Below are positions 15,335-21,590 of a DNA stretch of 21,590 nt, piece by piece. The position numbers and the translations under genes were made by a program. The notes below the pieces were generated by a model. That model had not been told where the DNA came from. It saw nothing but the letters and a program-made list of their open reading frames with translations, and did no database searches. Origin of the DNA: an uncultured Anaerolineae bacterium (GTDB taxonomy: Bacteria > Chloroflexota > Anaerolineae > Anaerolineales > Villigracilaceae); assembly GCA_903882765.1 (NCBI GenBank), contig CAIRYE010000166.1, positions 1 to 21,590 on the forward strand, in the 5' to 3' direction. Each line of letters opens with the position of its first letter. Position 1 is the stretch's first letter.

Positions 15335-16224
15335 CAACTCTCCAACAAGGTTGTGCCAGCTAGCTGTTCAAGAACACCGATGACGGCGGAATTGTCTAGG
15401 TCAGCCATCCCCATTTGCAGCATAGCGTTGAACAACTGCGCATTCTCCGCGGTTGCGGGTAAGGGGATGCCATACTCACGAGCGGTTTCCAGAACAATAT
15501 TTAGGTCTTTGGCTTGCATATAGGCTTTAAACCCTGGAGTTCTATTCCCCGCGAACAATCTTGGCGGTTTCACATCTAAACTCCAACATTGGGCGGCTCC
15601 ACCCTTGATAGCATCTACCACTTTTTGGGCATCTACCCCTGATTTCTTTGAGAAGATCAATAACTCCGCCATGGCAACCATTTGGGCCGCCACCATGATC
15701 TGGTTGGCGGCTTTGGCTACCTGGCCAGCTCCAGCTCCGCCGACCAATGTCACAGATTTTCCGATGGCATTGAAAACTGGCAGCGCAATTTGAAGTGCGG
15801 CGTCATCACCGCCCACCATAATGGTGAGCGTGCCATTTTTAGCGCCAATATCTCCGCCGCTTACCGGAGCATCCAAAGCCGATACACCTAATTGCGCCAA
15901 TTTTTGATAGATCATTCGGGCGCTTGCGGGTTTTATGGTTGAATTATCAATCGCGATGAGGCCTGAATGAGCGCCTTCTATCACACCATCTTTTCCGAGC
16001 AGTACCTGTTCTACATCGGGAGAATCTGGCAAATTTGTGAAAACAATATCTACCTGGTTGGCTACTTCCTTAGGTGAGAAGGCCTCGATAGCGCCTTCAC
16101 TTACCAGTTCGGCTACCGCCGCCCGGCTGCGGTTATGCACCACTACCGGGAATCCGGCTTTCAAAATATTTCGCGCCATAGATTTGCCCATCAAACCCAG
16201 ACCAATATATCCAATTTTCAACAT
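15334..16224 (-). CDS. Beta-hydroxyacid dehydrogenase (3-hydroxyisobutyrate / tartronate semialdehyde reductase family)
   Basis: A 296-residue protein, normal length. The Rossmann motif IGYIGLGLMGKSMARN (4-19), DNSTIKPAS (93-101), substrate-binding DAPVSGGDIGAKNGTL (118-133) and catalytic Lys171 in GQVAKAANQIMVA (168-180) are all intact. C-terminal FKAYMQAKDLNIVL with KD is the usual cofactor/substrate contact. The family oxidises 3-hydroxyisobutyrate or reduces 2-hydroxy-3-oxopropionate; which one cannot be decided from sequence alone. The pattern is closer to GarR-type reductases by eye. AAGGAG lies 7 nt before the ATG. It is coupled to the YitT gene by a one-base stop-start overlap, an odd pairing without an obvious shared pathway. 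Confidence 0.88.
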   Translation of the reverse strand: MLKIGYIGLGLMGKSMARNILKAGFPVVVHNRSRAAVAELVSEGAIEAFSPKEVANQVDIVFTNLPDSPDVEQVLLGKDGVIEGAHSGLIAIDNSTIKPASARMIYQKLAQLGVSALDAPVSGGDIGAKNGTLTIMVGGDDAALQIALPVFNAIGKSVTLVGGAGAGQVAKAANQIMVAAQMVAMAELLIFSKKSGVDAQKVVDAIKGGAAQCWSLDVKPPRLFAGNRTPGFKAYMQAKDLNIVLETAREYGIPLPATAENAQLFNAMLQMGMADLDNSAVIGVLEQLAGTTLLES

Positions 16225-16250
16225 AAAAACTCTCCTTGAATGAAATCTGC

Positions 16251-16266
16251 TGTGATTATAATCTCA
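16251..16266 (-). promoter_or_regulatory. Putative promoter of the hydroxyacid dehydrogenase gene
   Basis: An exact TATAAT -10 (minus strand, 16255-16260) lies 31 bp before the ATG, but no good -35 is seen. It lies inside a nearly perfect palindrome (GTGATTATAATC-T-CAC on the plus strand, one extra T), which might be an operator. Confidence 0.35.
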
Positions 16267-16283
16267 CCCAATGGACTTATCAC

Positions 16284-17030
16284 TTACTTGATCTGGTAGG
16301 TTACAGAAACATCAGCGGTGATAAACATTTTGCCGGAATAGAATTGGGCTCCATTTCCACCCATTCCTTCAGCTCCTTTGTAACTTGAAAAATTGGATGG
16401 GGTGTTCGTGTATACAATTTTTGTGATCGGACCTAACACTACGCCTGAAGCCGCGGCAAGTTCTTCCGCATTCATCTTGGCTTTTGATAAAGCTTCGAGG
16501 CGGGCTTGTCGCAGAGCTTCGCTCTTGTTGGATAGGTCGTATTGAATGCTGTTGATCATATAACTACCCGCCGCGGTAACTTTATCCATTACGGTTCCAA
16601 CGTTTTCCACATTTCGAACTGTAACCACAACAGTATTATTCACGGTTGTTGATGAATTAAAAGGGATTCCAGCGGTATCGTATTGAGTATTTTGCCATAA
16701 GGAGAAATCCATTGTTCTGATATCGGATTGTTCTACTCCAACACTTTTTATGGCATCGATCACATTAAGGGTAGCGGTATTATTATCAAAAACCGCTTCA
16801 GCCGCGCCGGGTCTTTCAACGTGAACCGAAATGGAGATGTAGCAAATATCTGGAACAACAGTCACACTTCCAACGCCGCTTACAGAGATGCTGTCTTTTT
16901 GATCGGACGGGGCTAAGCCTTGTACAATGGATGGGTTGTTCCCACAAGAGGATAAAAGGCAGGTTCCTACAAGAAGAAGGAAAAGAACCCAAGCTTTGGA
17001 TTTTAATTTCAAGGTGAAATTCCTTATCAT
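16284..17030 (-). CDS. SIMPL-domain (DUF541) lipoprotein, copy A
   Basis: A 248-residue exported lipoprotein. The N-terminus has lysines, then a hydrophobic stretch (AWVLFLLLVGTCLL) and the lipobox LLSSC, with Cys29 as the predicted lipid-modified residue. The rest is a SIMPL/DUF541 domain: ISVSGVGSVTVVPDICYISI near 48-67, VERPGAAEA, NVIDAIKSVGVEQSDIRTMDF, TVRNVENVG and the helix RLEALSKAKMNAEELAAASG, ending in SVTYQIK. Family function is poorly known. It is a clear paralogue of the next gene upstream but lacks its glycine-run insertion. The ATG at 17030 has no Shine-Dalgarno. A TTG at 17012 sits 8 nt after AAGGA and would give a tidy signal peptide, so the start is uncertain. It lies downstream of two terminators, so it needs its own promoter or readthrough. 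Confidence 0.85.
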   Translation of the reverse strand: MIRNFTLKLKSKAWVLFLLLVGTCLLSSCGNNPSIVQGLAPSDQKDSISVSGVGSVTVVPDICYISISVHVERPGAAEAVFDNNTATLNVIDAIKSVGVEQSDIRTMDFSLWQNTQYDTAGIPFNSSTTVNNTVVVTVRNVENVGTVMDKVTAAGSYMINSIQYDLSNKSEALRQARLEALSKAKMNAEELAAASGVVLGPITKIVYTNTPSNFSSYKGAEGMGGNGAQFYSGKMFITADVSVTYQIK

Positions 17031-17073
17031 TTTATTACTTTCATTTTTCGCGCCAAAAATTACGAGTAAAAAA

Positions 17074-17109
17074 CAGGGCTGCCAGCGCTCTTTTCTTAGA
17101 GCAGCCCTG
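17074..17109 (-). terminator. Rho-independent terminator 2 after SIMPL copy B
   Basis: Arms CAGGGCTG (17074-17081) and CAGCCCTG (17102-17109) pair perfectly, with an inner CTCT/AGAG stem. On the minus strand the stem is followed at once by TTTTTT. This is the stronger of two terminators behind the upstream SIMPL gene. Confidence 0.85.
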
Positions 17110-17127
17110 ACCGAGGATTAAATAAAT

Positions 17128-17152
17128 CCTGCCCTGAAACTCTCAGGGCAGG
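17128..17152 (-). terminator. Rho-independent terminator 1 after SIMPL copy B
   Basis: A perfect 10-bp stem (CCTGCCCTGA / TCAGGGCAGG) with a 5-nt loop lies 11 bp after the stop codon. The minus-strand tail ATTTATTTAA is T-rich but not a pure T-run. Confidence 0.75.
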
Positions 17153-17163
17153 AAGTAGGTTAT

Positions 17164-17904
17164 TTACTTAATAACGTAGGTTACGCTGACGGTCGCGCTG
17201 ATCTCCATTTGGCCGGTAGTGATCGGCACTGAGGAAGAGGCCATATCGCCGCCACCACCGCCGCCCATTCCATAACCCATGTAGCCATACACTTGGCCAC
17301 TATCCATATATTCGATGTGAGTGATCTCGCCAAGGCTTACACCAGCCGCGCTCGCCAATTCTGAGGCTTGTTCGTAGGCGGCTTTTACAGCGGATTTACG
17401 AGCTTCGGTGAGGGAGGCGGATTTATCAGCGACATCAAATTGGATGCTATTGACGTTGTTTGCTCCGGCTTGTACCGCGGCATCGAGTAGATCGCCCAGC
17501 TGTTCGAGATTGCGAACCGTGAGGTAAACGGTGTTATCTACAACGTAGGATGTGCCTGATGGTAGACCATCGGGACCGTATTGGGTGTTTGCCCAAATGC
17601 TGAAATTGGATGTTTGGATATCTTCGGCGGCAACACCATTTGCTTTGATCGCGTCGATCAAATTATTGGTGGAGTTGTTATTTTCAGAAACAGCCTCGGA
17701 AGCGGTGGGGCGTTCGGTGTGTACGCCAATATAGATGTAAGCGATATCGGGTTTGATCTTGACCTTGCCTACACCATTGACCAAAATGGTGTGTTCCCCG
17801 GTTTGATCGCCGATGGCTAGTTGAGGCGCAGAAAGACTACCGCAGGAACTGAGGGCTAAGGCGCTGATGATAAAAAGCATAAATAATTTAGTGATCGTTT
17901 TCAT
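17164..17904 (-). CDS. SIMPL-domain (DUF541) lipoprotein, copy B
   Basis: A 246-residue lipoprotein: MKTITK, a hydrophobic segment, lipobox LALSSC with Cys21 as the lipidated residue, then a SIMPL/DUF541 domain (VNGVGKVKIKPDIAYIYIGV near 42-61, ERPTASEAVSENN, LIDAIKANGVAAEDIQTSNF, TVRNLEQLGDLLDAAVQAG, ending SVTYVIK). Near the C-terminus there is a glycine/tyrosine-rich stretch (GYMGYGMGGGGGGD), absent from copy A at that length. The ATG at 17904 has AGGAG 6 nt upstream; a longer reading from 17955 lacks such support and would spoil the signal peptide. It would sit on the outer face of the cytoplasmic membrane. The family is described only loosely, so no function is assigned. Two terminators end its transcript. 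Confidence 0.87.
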   Translation of the reverse strand: MKTITKLFMLFIISALALSSCGSLSAPQLAIGDQTGEHTILVNGVGKVKIKPDIAYIYIGVHTERPTASEAVSENNNSTNNLIDAIKANGVAAEDIQTSNFSIWANTQYGPDGLPSGTSYVVDNTVYLTVRNLEQLGDLLDAAVQAGANNVNSIQFDVADKSASLTEARKSAVKAAYEQASELASAAGVSLGEITHIEYMDSGQVYGYMGYGMGGGGGGDMASSSVPITTGQMEISATVSVTYVIK

Positions 17905-17933
17905 TTTTTCTCCTATTAGAAAATTTCTTACAT

Positions 17934-17973
17934 ACAAGACGTTTTTATTATACAAAAAGTTCCATCGTCTTGT
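17934..17973 (-). promoter_or_regulatory. Inverted repeat enclosing the -10 box of SIMPL copy B
   Basis: ACAAGACG (17934-17941) and CGTCTTGT (17966-17973) are perfect 8-bp inverted arms. Between them, inner TTTTT/AAAAA arms surround an exact TATAAT on the minus strand (17947-17952), 43 bp before the ATG. The -35 is poor. A protein bound to both arms would cover the promoter, so this is a plausible operator. Confidence 0.45.
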
Positions 17974-18191
17974 TTAAATAATTATAAGACCGTAAAATTA
18001 GATACATATGTTCTAAGTTATTTTAGTAAGAAGATTTGATTGTACTTAAGTAAGAACAAGTGGTCTTGGAATGAGAAAGCATGCAACTTTTTTGGAATGC
18101 TCTCCGCGTACGGGTTTTTCAAGTGGGATAAAATTAACTACTACTTTCGTTTTGAAAGATCGAGTCGGTGAAGAAAAGAAAGGAAAATGGA
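17974..18191. other. Rest of the divergent spacer between SIMPL copy B and the CPBP gene
   Basis: AT-rich sequence with a perfect 10-bp palindrome TACTTAAGTA (18043-18052) and the 8-mer AGTAAGAA at 18025-18032 and 18049-18056. A TAAAAT at about 18128-18133 could be the -10 of the CPBP gene, without a recognisable -35. A 63-codon minus-strand frame here has no family features and no ribosome site. Confidence 0.35.
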
Positions 18192-19298
18192 ATGAATGAA
18201 ATGATCGATGTTCAGCAAGAACCATCCGCAATAACAACAGTGAACTGGGCGCGGGTGGGATTGTTTCTGGGCCTTACCTTTGGGCTAACTTGGCTCTTAG
18301 ATCTGGTTCTATATTTGAATGGCGGACTCACCAACGCCGGAGTTGGCTTGGTGCTGCAGTTTCAAATGCTCTTGCCAGCTTTCTCTGCCATGCTTCTCGG
18401 GGTCTTTTTTTTCAAAGACAGCCCCATTTATTATCAAACCAATCAAGGACCCTCCCGCTGGTTCATTTATTATTTCTTCCTTCTTACCTTCCTTTACTTT
18501 GCAGGTGTGATTGCGGGCCTAATCCGGCCTGACCTTGGGCCGATCCTTTCATCGATATTACTGATCCCTAACGTTTTGGGGTTGATCCTTCTGGTGGTTC
18601 TGCGCTGGAGAGGTGGAAAGAACACCTTCGTTGACGCGGGTATGGCTGGAGGAAAATTCAGCGTTTGGATCTTGTTTGGTATTGCTCTGGTGGCTTTTTA
18701 CGCGATGCAGTCCTGGTTCAATATCATTTTCAAACTTGGTACAGTGGTCAATTTGCTTTCTGCTTTTCCTCAAATGGCAAGCGCAAACTTACCGCCGGTT
18801 GTACTGCTGCTCACCATCGCGCTCAACGCCGTGGTCATCGGCCCATTTCTTGGCCTGATCATTACTTTTGGTGAGGAATATGGTTGGCGTGGATTTCTAC
18901 AAAGCGAGTTGGTTCACCTTGGGCGAATTCGCGGGGTGTTTGTTCTGGGAGTTATTTGGGGTATTTGGCATTTGCCGATCATTTGGATGGGCTATAACTA
19001 TCCAGGACAACCTTTGCTTGGTTCCTTGTTAATGGTGGGATATTGCGTTATCTTGGCGTACTTTTTGGCTTACGCTGTCTTTAAATCCAAAGGGGTTTGG
19101 ACGGCAGCCTACTTGCATGCTCTAAACAACCAAACCATGGGTTTCTTAATTATGGCGGTGGTTGCACCTACCAGCGTGATCTCATCTTTTGGAATGGGAT
19201 GGCCGGCGTTGCTTCTTGGCGCGCTTGTAGTCCTAGTCCTCCTTCGTGATCCGATTTGGAAAGAAGTTGATAGGTCATCTAGCAAGATTGAGCGTTAA
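18192..19298 (+). CDS. CPBP-family intramembrane metalloprotease (CAAX protease-like)
   Basis: A 368-residue multi-pass membrane protein with about eight hydrophobic segments. The catalytic motifs of the CPBP/ABI family are present: EEYGWRGFL (228-236, the EExxxR glutamates and arginine), GIWHLPI (257-263, histidine) and YLHALNN (307-313, second histidine and asparagine). In bacteria such enzymes act in bacteriocin immunity, protein processing or unknown roles. The substrate here is unknown. The GTG at 18168 would add eight basic residues, but the ATG at 18192 has AGGA 7 nt upstream and is preferred. No partner gene lies beside it; the divergent SIMPL lipoprotein may only be a neighbour. Confidence 0.88.
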   Translation: MNEMIDVQQEPSAITTVNWARVGLFLGLTFGLTWLLDLVLYLNGGLTNAGVGLVLQFQMLLPAFSAMLLGVFFFKDSPIYYQTNQGPSRWFIYYFFLLTFLYFAGVIAGLIRPDLGPILSSILLIPNVLGLILLVVLRWRGGKNTFVDAGMAGGKFSVWILFGIALVAFYAMQSWFNIIFKLGTVVNLLSAFPQMASANLPPVVLLLTIALNAVVIGPFLGLIITFGEEYGWRGFLQSELVHLGRIRGVFVLGVIWGIWHLPIIWMGYNYPGQPLLGSLLMVGYCVILAYFLAYAVFKSKGVWTAAYLHALNNQTMGFLIMAVVAPTSVISSFGMGWPALLLGALVVLVLLRDPIWKEVDRSSSKIER

Positions 19299-19551
19299 CA
19301 CAACGAAATACCAAACTTTTTGTGAACTAAATAATGTCCGGGAAAGCCCCGATGACATTGATGATCATAGGAAGTGCATAAGCAAAATGCAGGATGAATA
19401 CCGAGATGCCAAAGGTAAAAAAAATTAGACCAGTTTATTAAAACCGGATCTAATGATCAACCCAAGCTGACCTAAGGCATCTCAAATATATTGGACCTAA
19501 AAAACACCAACAAGGGATATTAGATCAAAGCAACAATATTCGGGAAAAAAC
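19299..19551. other. Spacer before nurA with two hairpins
   Basis: Hairpin one, 19333-19359, has stem AATGTC-CGGG paired with CCCG-(AT)-GACATT and a 5-nt loop; it may end the CPBP transcript but lacks a T-run on the plus strand. Hairpin two, 19425-19453 (TTAGACC...GGATCTAA with inner GTTT/AAAC), is preceded by A8. It is therefore a good terminator only when read on the minus strand. No minus-strand gene is evident upstream of it. No convincing promoter for nurA is seen, and the 60-codon plus frame ending at 19428 looks spurious. Confidence 0.5.
19425..19453 (-). terminator. Minus-strand terminator-like hairpin upstream of nurA
   Basis: On the minus strand a stem built from TTAGA/TCTAA, CC/GG and AAAC/GTTT pairs is followed directly by TTTTTTTT (19424-19417). 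The form is that of a Rho-independent terminator. Its orientation is against the flanking plus-strand genes, so it would stop antisense transcription or end a small RNA. Confidence 0.45.
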
Positions 19552-20760
19552 ATGTCGATCAATTATCAGGTTGTGTTTCAACAAGTGAGGGAGCTGATCG
19601 AAGCTCAAAAAGCGAAGATCGAAGATCTTGCCGAGCGAAGAACCGTGGCGAGGATGCTCTTTGATCAGTTCGTATCAGGTGGTGACCAGCTTGAGGGAAA
19701 AATTGAGAAAGCCCGATCTGTGGATGCCGGCTTGCGATGCGCCATGCCTACCGCTGATCGGTTGGATATTCACTTGCCGCCACCAACACTTATCGAGAAG
19801 ACCATTCTGATCGCGTCGGATGGTTCGCAGATCATGCCTGATCGGCATCAGCCGGTTTATTATGGATTGATCAATACCGGCGCTATCGTTCTTAAAATGA
19901 ACACAGGCGAAGCACCTGAGGTCGTTACGGAAAGCCGGTTATTATCTGAGGAGGAGCTGGTATCCAAAACCGGAAATCCCATCTCTGATACGATGCTTGG
20001 CCTAATGCGCGATACGGAAGAACGCACCACAATGCTCAAGCTTGTTCAAAAAGCCAGCCAAGGAAAGGATCAGGTCATCACACTTACTGATGGCCCAATA
20101 GAGCTGTGGGGCAGGCGCGAGGGGGATGAAGCGATGTTATTTGAGGAAAACCTCAAAAAATACCTCTCGGCGTTATCACAGATACAGGAGTTGGGCAGCA
20201 TAACCGCTGGATATATCGATCGCCCCGGCGCCAACCCGGTCTGCCGCATGCTCGAGATCGCTATGGCAGGCGAGGATGAACTGGCCGCCATCAAGCAATT
20301 TCGCCCTTTAGATGGTATTAGTGACCGTTGGTTATTTGGCAACCCCGCTTCCCTTGTTTTGCTCCCGGGCGAGCGTTCTGCCGTATTCGCGTTAAAAAGC
20401 CGCTCCGAGGCCGATTATCAAGGCATTTTCGCTCTGCATTTTTTCTACATCAATGTCAGTAAAGACCTGAACGACCCACAGATCGCCCGTATCGATATCC
20501 CACGATGGGTGGCTGAGGATGACGGCAATGTTGGCCAATTGCATGCTTGTATTATTGAGCAATGCGGGCTTTTGGGCAGTAAACCATTTCCGTACATCAT
20601 TCACCGCGCTCATGAGATCGCCGTGGTGACCTATGAAGAGAAAAAGCAGATCGACGCGCTCTTCCAGATCGAATCACTAAGCCAGGGGCATGACGCTGGC
20701 GCAAGCTCTAACAAACAAACCCCCAAAGATGGGGTTGGCAGAACGAAATTCAAGAAATGA
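19552..20760 (+). CDS. nurA: NurA-like 5'-3' nuclease (DNA double-strand break processing)
   Basis: A 402-residue NurA-domain protein. Known NurA works with the HerA translocase to resect DNA ends, using Mn2+. Visible motifs are IASDGSQI (87-94, first metal aspartate Asp90), LTDGPIELW (178-186, Asp180), GYIDRPG (220-226), and the C-terminal FPYIIHRAHEIAVVTYEEK (346-364, Tyr348 and His354). By position Asp90, Asp180 and His354 fit the metal-site residues reported for archaeal NurA; this alignment is by eye. The N-terminal 50 residues are a charged helix. The gene overlaps the next by the stop-start ATGA. The start has only a weak GGGA ribosome site. The C-terminal tail (about 378-402) is low in complexity and basic, possibly DNA-contacting. 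Confidence 0.85.
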   Translation: MSINYQVVFQQVRELIEAQKAKIEDLAERRTVARMLFDQFVSGGDQLEGKIEKARSVDAGLRCAMPTADRLDIHLPPPTLIEKTILIASDGSQIMPDRHQPVYYGLINTGAIVLKMNTGEAPEVVTESRLLSEEELVSKTGNPISDTMLGLMRDTEERTTMLKLVQKASQGKDQVITLTDGPIELWGRREGDEAMLFEENLKKYLSALSQIQELGSITAGYIDRPGANPVCRMLEIAMAGEDELAAIKQFRPLDGISDRWLFGNPASLVLLPGERSAVFALKSRSEADYQGIFALHFFYINVSKDLNDPQIARIDIPRWVAEDDGNVGQLHACIIEQCGLLGSKPFPYIIHRAHEIAVVTYEEKKQIDALFQIESLSQGHDAGASSNKQTPKDGVGRTKFKK

Positions 20761-20771
20761 GGACAGAACAA

Positions 20772-21377
20772 ATGCCTTCCATTGAGATCGGTAAATTACT
20801 ACGTGCCGGAACCACCGGTTTTATTGTGGGTTGCTCCGTCTCCCAATTCAATGAGCCCATGTTCGGGTCTATTGTCCGTGCGCCGGTATACGCTGGTTAC
20901 GAGGTCTATGGCATTATTCAAGATATCCACATTGATGATGACGGGCTGGTGCGCCAACTGGTAACCTCTACCGGCACGATCAGCGATGAGGTGCTGCGAG
21001 ATAACCGTGAACGGCGCATTGTGCCGGTGGAAATGACGGTAGCCTCCATCGGGTACAAAAAAGACGGCTGTGTCTTTCATTTGCTACCGCCGCAACCACC
21101 ACTCAGCCTAGACCGCATCTTCTTATGTGAGGATGACGAGATCGTTGAATTTACCGATGCCGGCCGCTTTGGCTACCTGCGCCACCTGTTGCGCACGCAA
21201 GATGCCCCTGTTGGCGAGCTGATCGCCGCGCACCTAAGGCAAGCCGGTGATGCCCACGGCGCGAGCAAGAACGATTGGATCGCCAAAGCCACCCGCGAAT
21301 TGATCACACAATTGCGCGATGATTACACTGTGTTGATGGATGTTTTGAACTCCGTCAGCGAGATTTTGCCAGAGTAG
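20772..21377 (+). CDS. Stand-alone HAS-barrel-like protein of a HerA-NurA operon
   Basis: A small protein (201 residues from the ATG at 20772) between nurA and herA. Its N-terminus GFIVGCSVSQF ... YEVYGIIQDI matches, in order and spacing, the start of the HerA-like product that follows (GYIVGGSLRESF ... FYGLVTDI), so it most likely contains a HAS-barrel, the beta-barrel shared by HerA and ATP-synthase subunits. No ATPase motif is present. The second half (about 125-201) is mostly helical (YLRHLLRTQDAPVGELIAAH, ELITQLRDDYTVLMDVLN). An upstream ATG at 20757 overlaps the nurA stop as ATGA but lacks a ribosome site; AGGA lies 8 nt before 20772. Inference: an adaptor or cap that assembles with the HerA ring or recruits NurA. 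The fold call rests on eye comparison. Confidence 0.7.
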   Translation: MPSIEIGKLLRAGTTGFIVGCSVSQFNEPMFGSIVRAPVYAGYEVYGIIQDIHIDDDGLVRQLVTSTGTISDEVLRDNRERRIVPVEMTVASIGYKKDGCVFHLLPPQPPLSLDRIFLCEDDEIVEFTDAGRFGYLRHLLRTQDAPVGELIAAHLRQAGDAHGASKNDWIAKATRELITQLRDDYTVLMDVLNSVSEILPE

Positions 21378-21387
21378 GGGAGAGATG

Positions 21388-21590
21388 ATGAACGAACAAC
21401 GATCGATCGGTTACATCGTGGGCGGAAGCCTGCGTGAAAGTTTTTTGGCCCGCCTAACCGTGGACCCCGTGACGGTGCAAGAAGGTAGTTTTGTGGTTAC
21501 AGATAGTGAAAACCTGCGCTTCTACGGCTTGGTCACCGATATCCGGCTTGGCTCCACAGATCCTCGCTTTGCCGATGAACAGACCGAGGG
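21388..21590 (+). CDS. herA: HerA-like DNA translocase, N-terminal HAS-barrel only (cut by right edge)
   Basis: Sixty-seven codons are visible from the ATG at 21388 (an ATG at 21385 is the alternative). GGGGAG lies 5 nt before 21388. The residues (SIGYIVGGSLRESFLARL, FYGLVTDIRLG) match the N-terminal HAS-barrel of HerA-type hexameric ATPases. The Walker A, Walker B and ATPase core would be beyond the window, so HerA identity is deduced from the HAS-barrel and the directly upstream nurA gene. The start is 10 bp after the stop of the preceding gene, so the three genes form one operon. Confidence 0.75.
   Translation, partial: MNEQRSIGYIVGGSLRESFLARLTVDPVTVQEGSFVVTDSENLRFYGLVTDIRLGSTDPRFADEQTE

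Noticed and set aside
18046..18237. A 63-codon minus-strand frame before the CPBP gene
   Set aside because: No ribosome site, no family features, and it overlaps the start of the CPBP gene.
19246..19428. A 60-codon plus frame after the CPBP gene
   Set aside because: It begins inside the CPBP gene, lacks a ribosome site, and its residues match no family; the hairpins in the region explain the sequence better.
1..21590. CRISPR array, tRNA, rRNA, insertion sequence or integrase
   Set aside because: No regularly spaced direct repeats, no cloverleaf with CCA-like end, and no transposase or integrase motifs were seen by reading both strands.

Overview
The window looks like chromosomal DNA of a member of the Chloroflexota, most likely class Anaerolineae. 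This is inferred from gene content and protein flavour (an EPS-type MarR regulator, a Wzm/Wzt-type exporter, SIMPL-domain lipoproteins and a NurA / HAS-barrel / HerA run) and from moderate GC. No rRNA, tRNA, CRISPR array, integrase or transposase is visible. The assignment needs a database search.

Left half (1-11553, all minus strand): a tightly packed surface-polysaccharide operon of twelve genes, read from right to left. It starts with a winged-helix EPS-type regulator that has its own recognisable promoter and two dyads. Then follow an NDP-sugar epimerase, a GDP-fucose-synthase-like enzyme, the ABC-2 permease and Wzt-like ATPase of a glycan exporter, a KpsC/KpsS-like glycosyltransferase, two SAM methyltransferases, a PseB-like UDP-GlcNAc 4,6-dehydratase, an RmlD-like reductase, a NeuB-like nonulosonic acid synthase, and a GT4 glycosyltransferase cut by the left edge. 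Most gaps are 1-43 bp and one pair overlaps. Together they would make activated sugars, some related to 6-deoxy-amino sugars or nine-carbon sugars, assemble and methylate a glycan in the cytoplasm, and export it with the ABC transporter. The sugar pathways are incomplete inside the window, so more genes probably lie beyond the left edge.

Middle (11743-17904): a TyrA-like dehydrogenase (minus) diverges from an O6-alkylguanine-DNA alkyltransferase and the GTPase gene era (both plus). Era converges on a YitT-family membrane protein and a beta-hydroxyacid dehydrogenase (minus, start-stop overlap) at a shared bidirectional terminator. Next come two paralogous SIMPL-domain lipoproteins (minus), separated by two tandem terminators.

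Right end (18192-21590, plus strand): a CPBP-type intramembrane protease, a 253-bp spacer with two hairpins, then a DNA-repair operon of a NurA-like nuclease, a small stand-alone HAS-barrel-like protein and the first 67 codons of a HerA-like helicase cut by the right edge.

Most interesting signals: (1) three exact TTATCCACA DnaA-box sequences plus two close variants, all in one orientation, inside about 600 bp of the RmlD-like gene; (2) the three-part NurA / HAS-barrel / HerA arrangement; (3) a hairpin holding the ribosome-binding site of the operon's own regulator next to an extended -10 promoter; (4) a perfect GC-rich 11-bp hairpin and other unexplained dyads in the intergenic regions.
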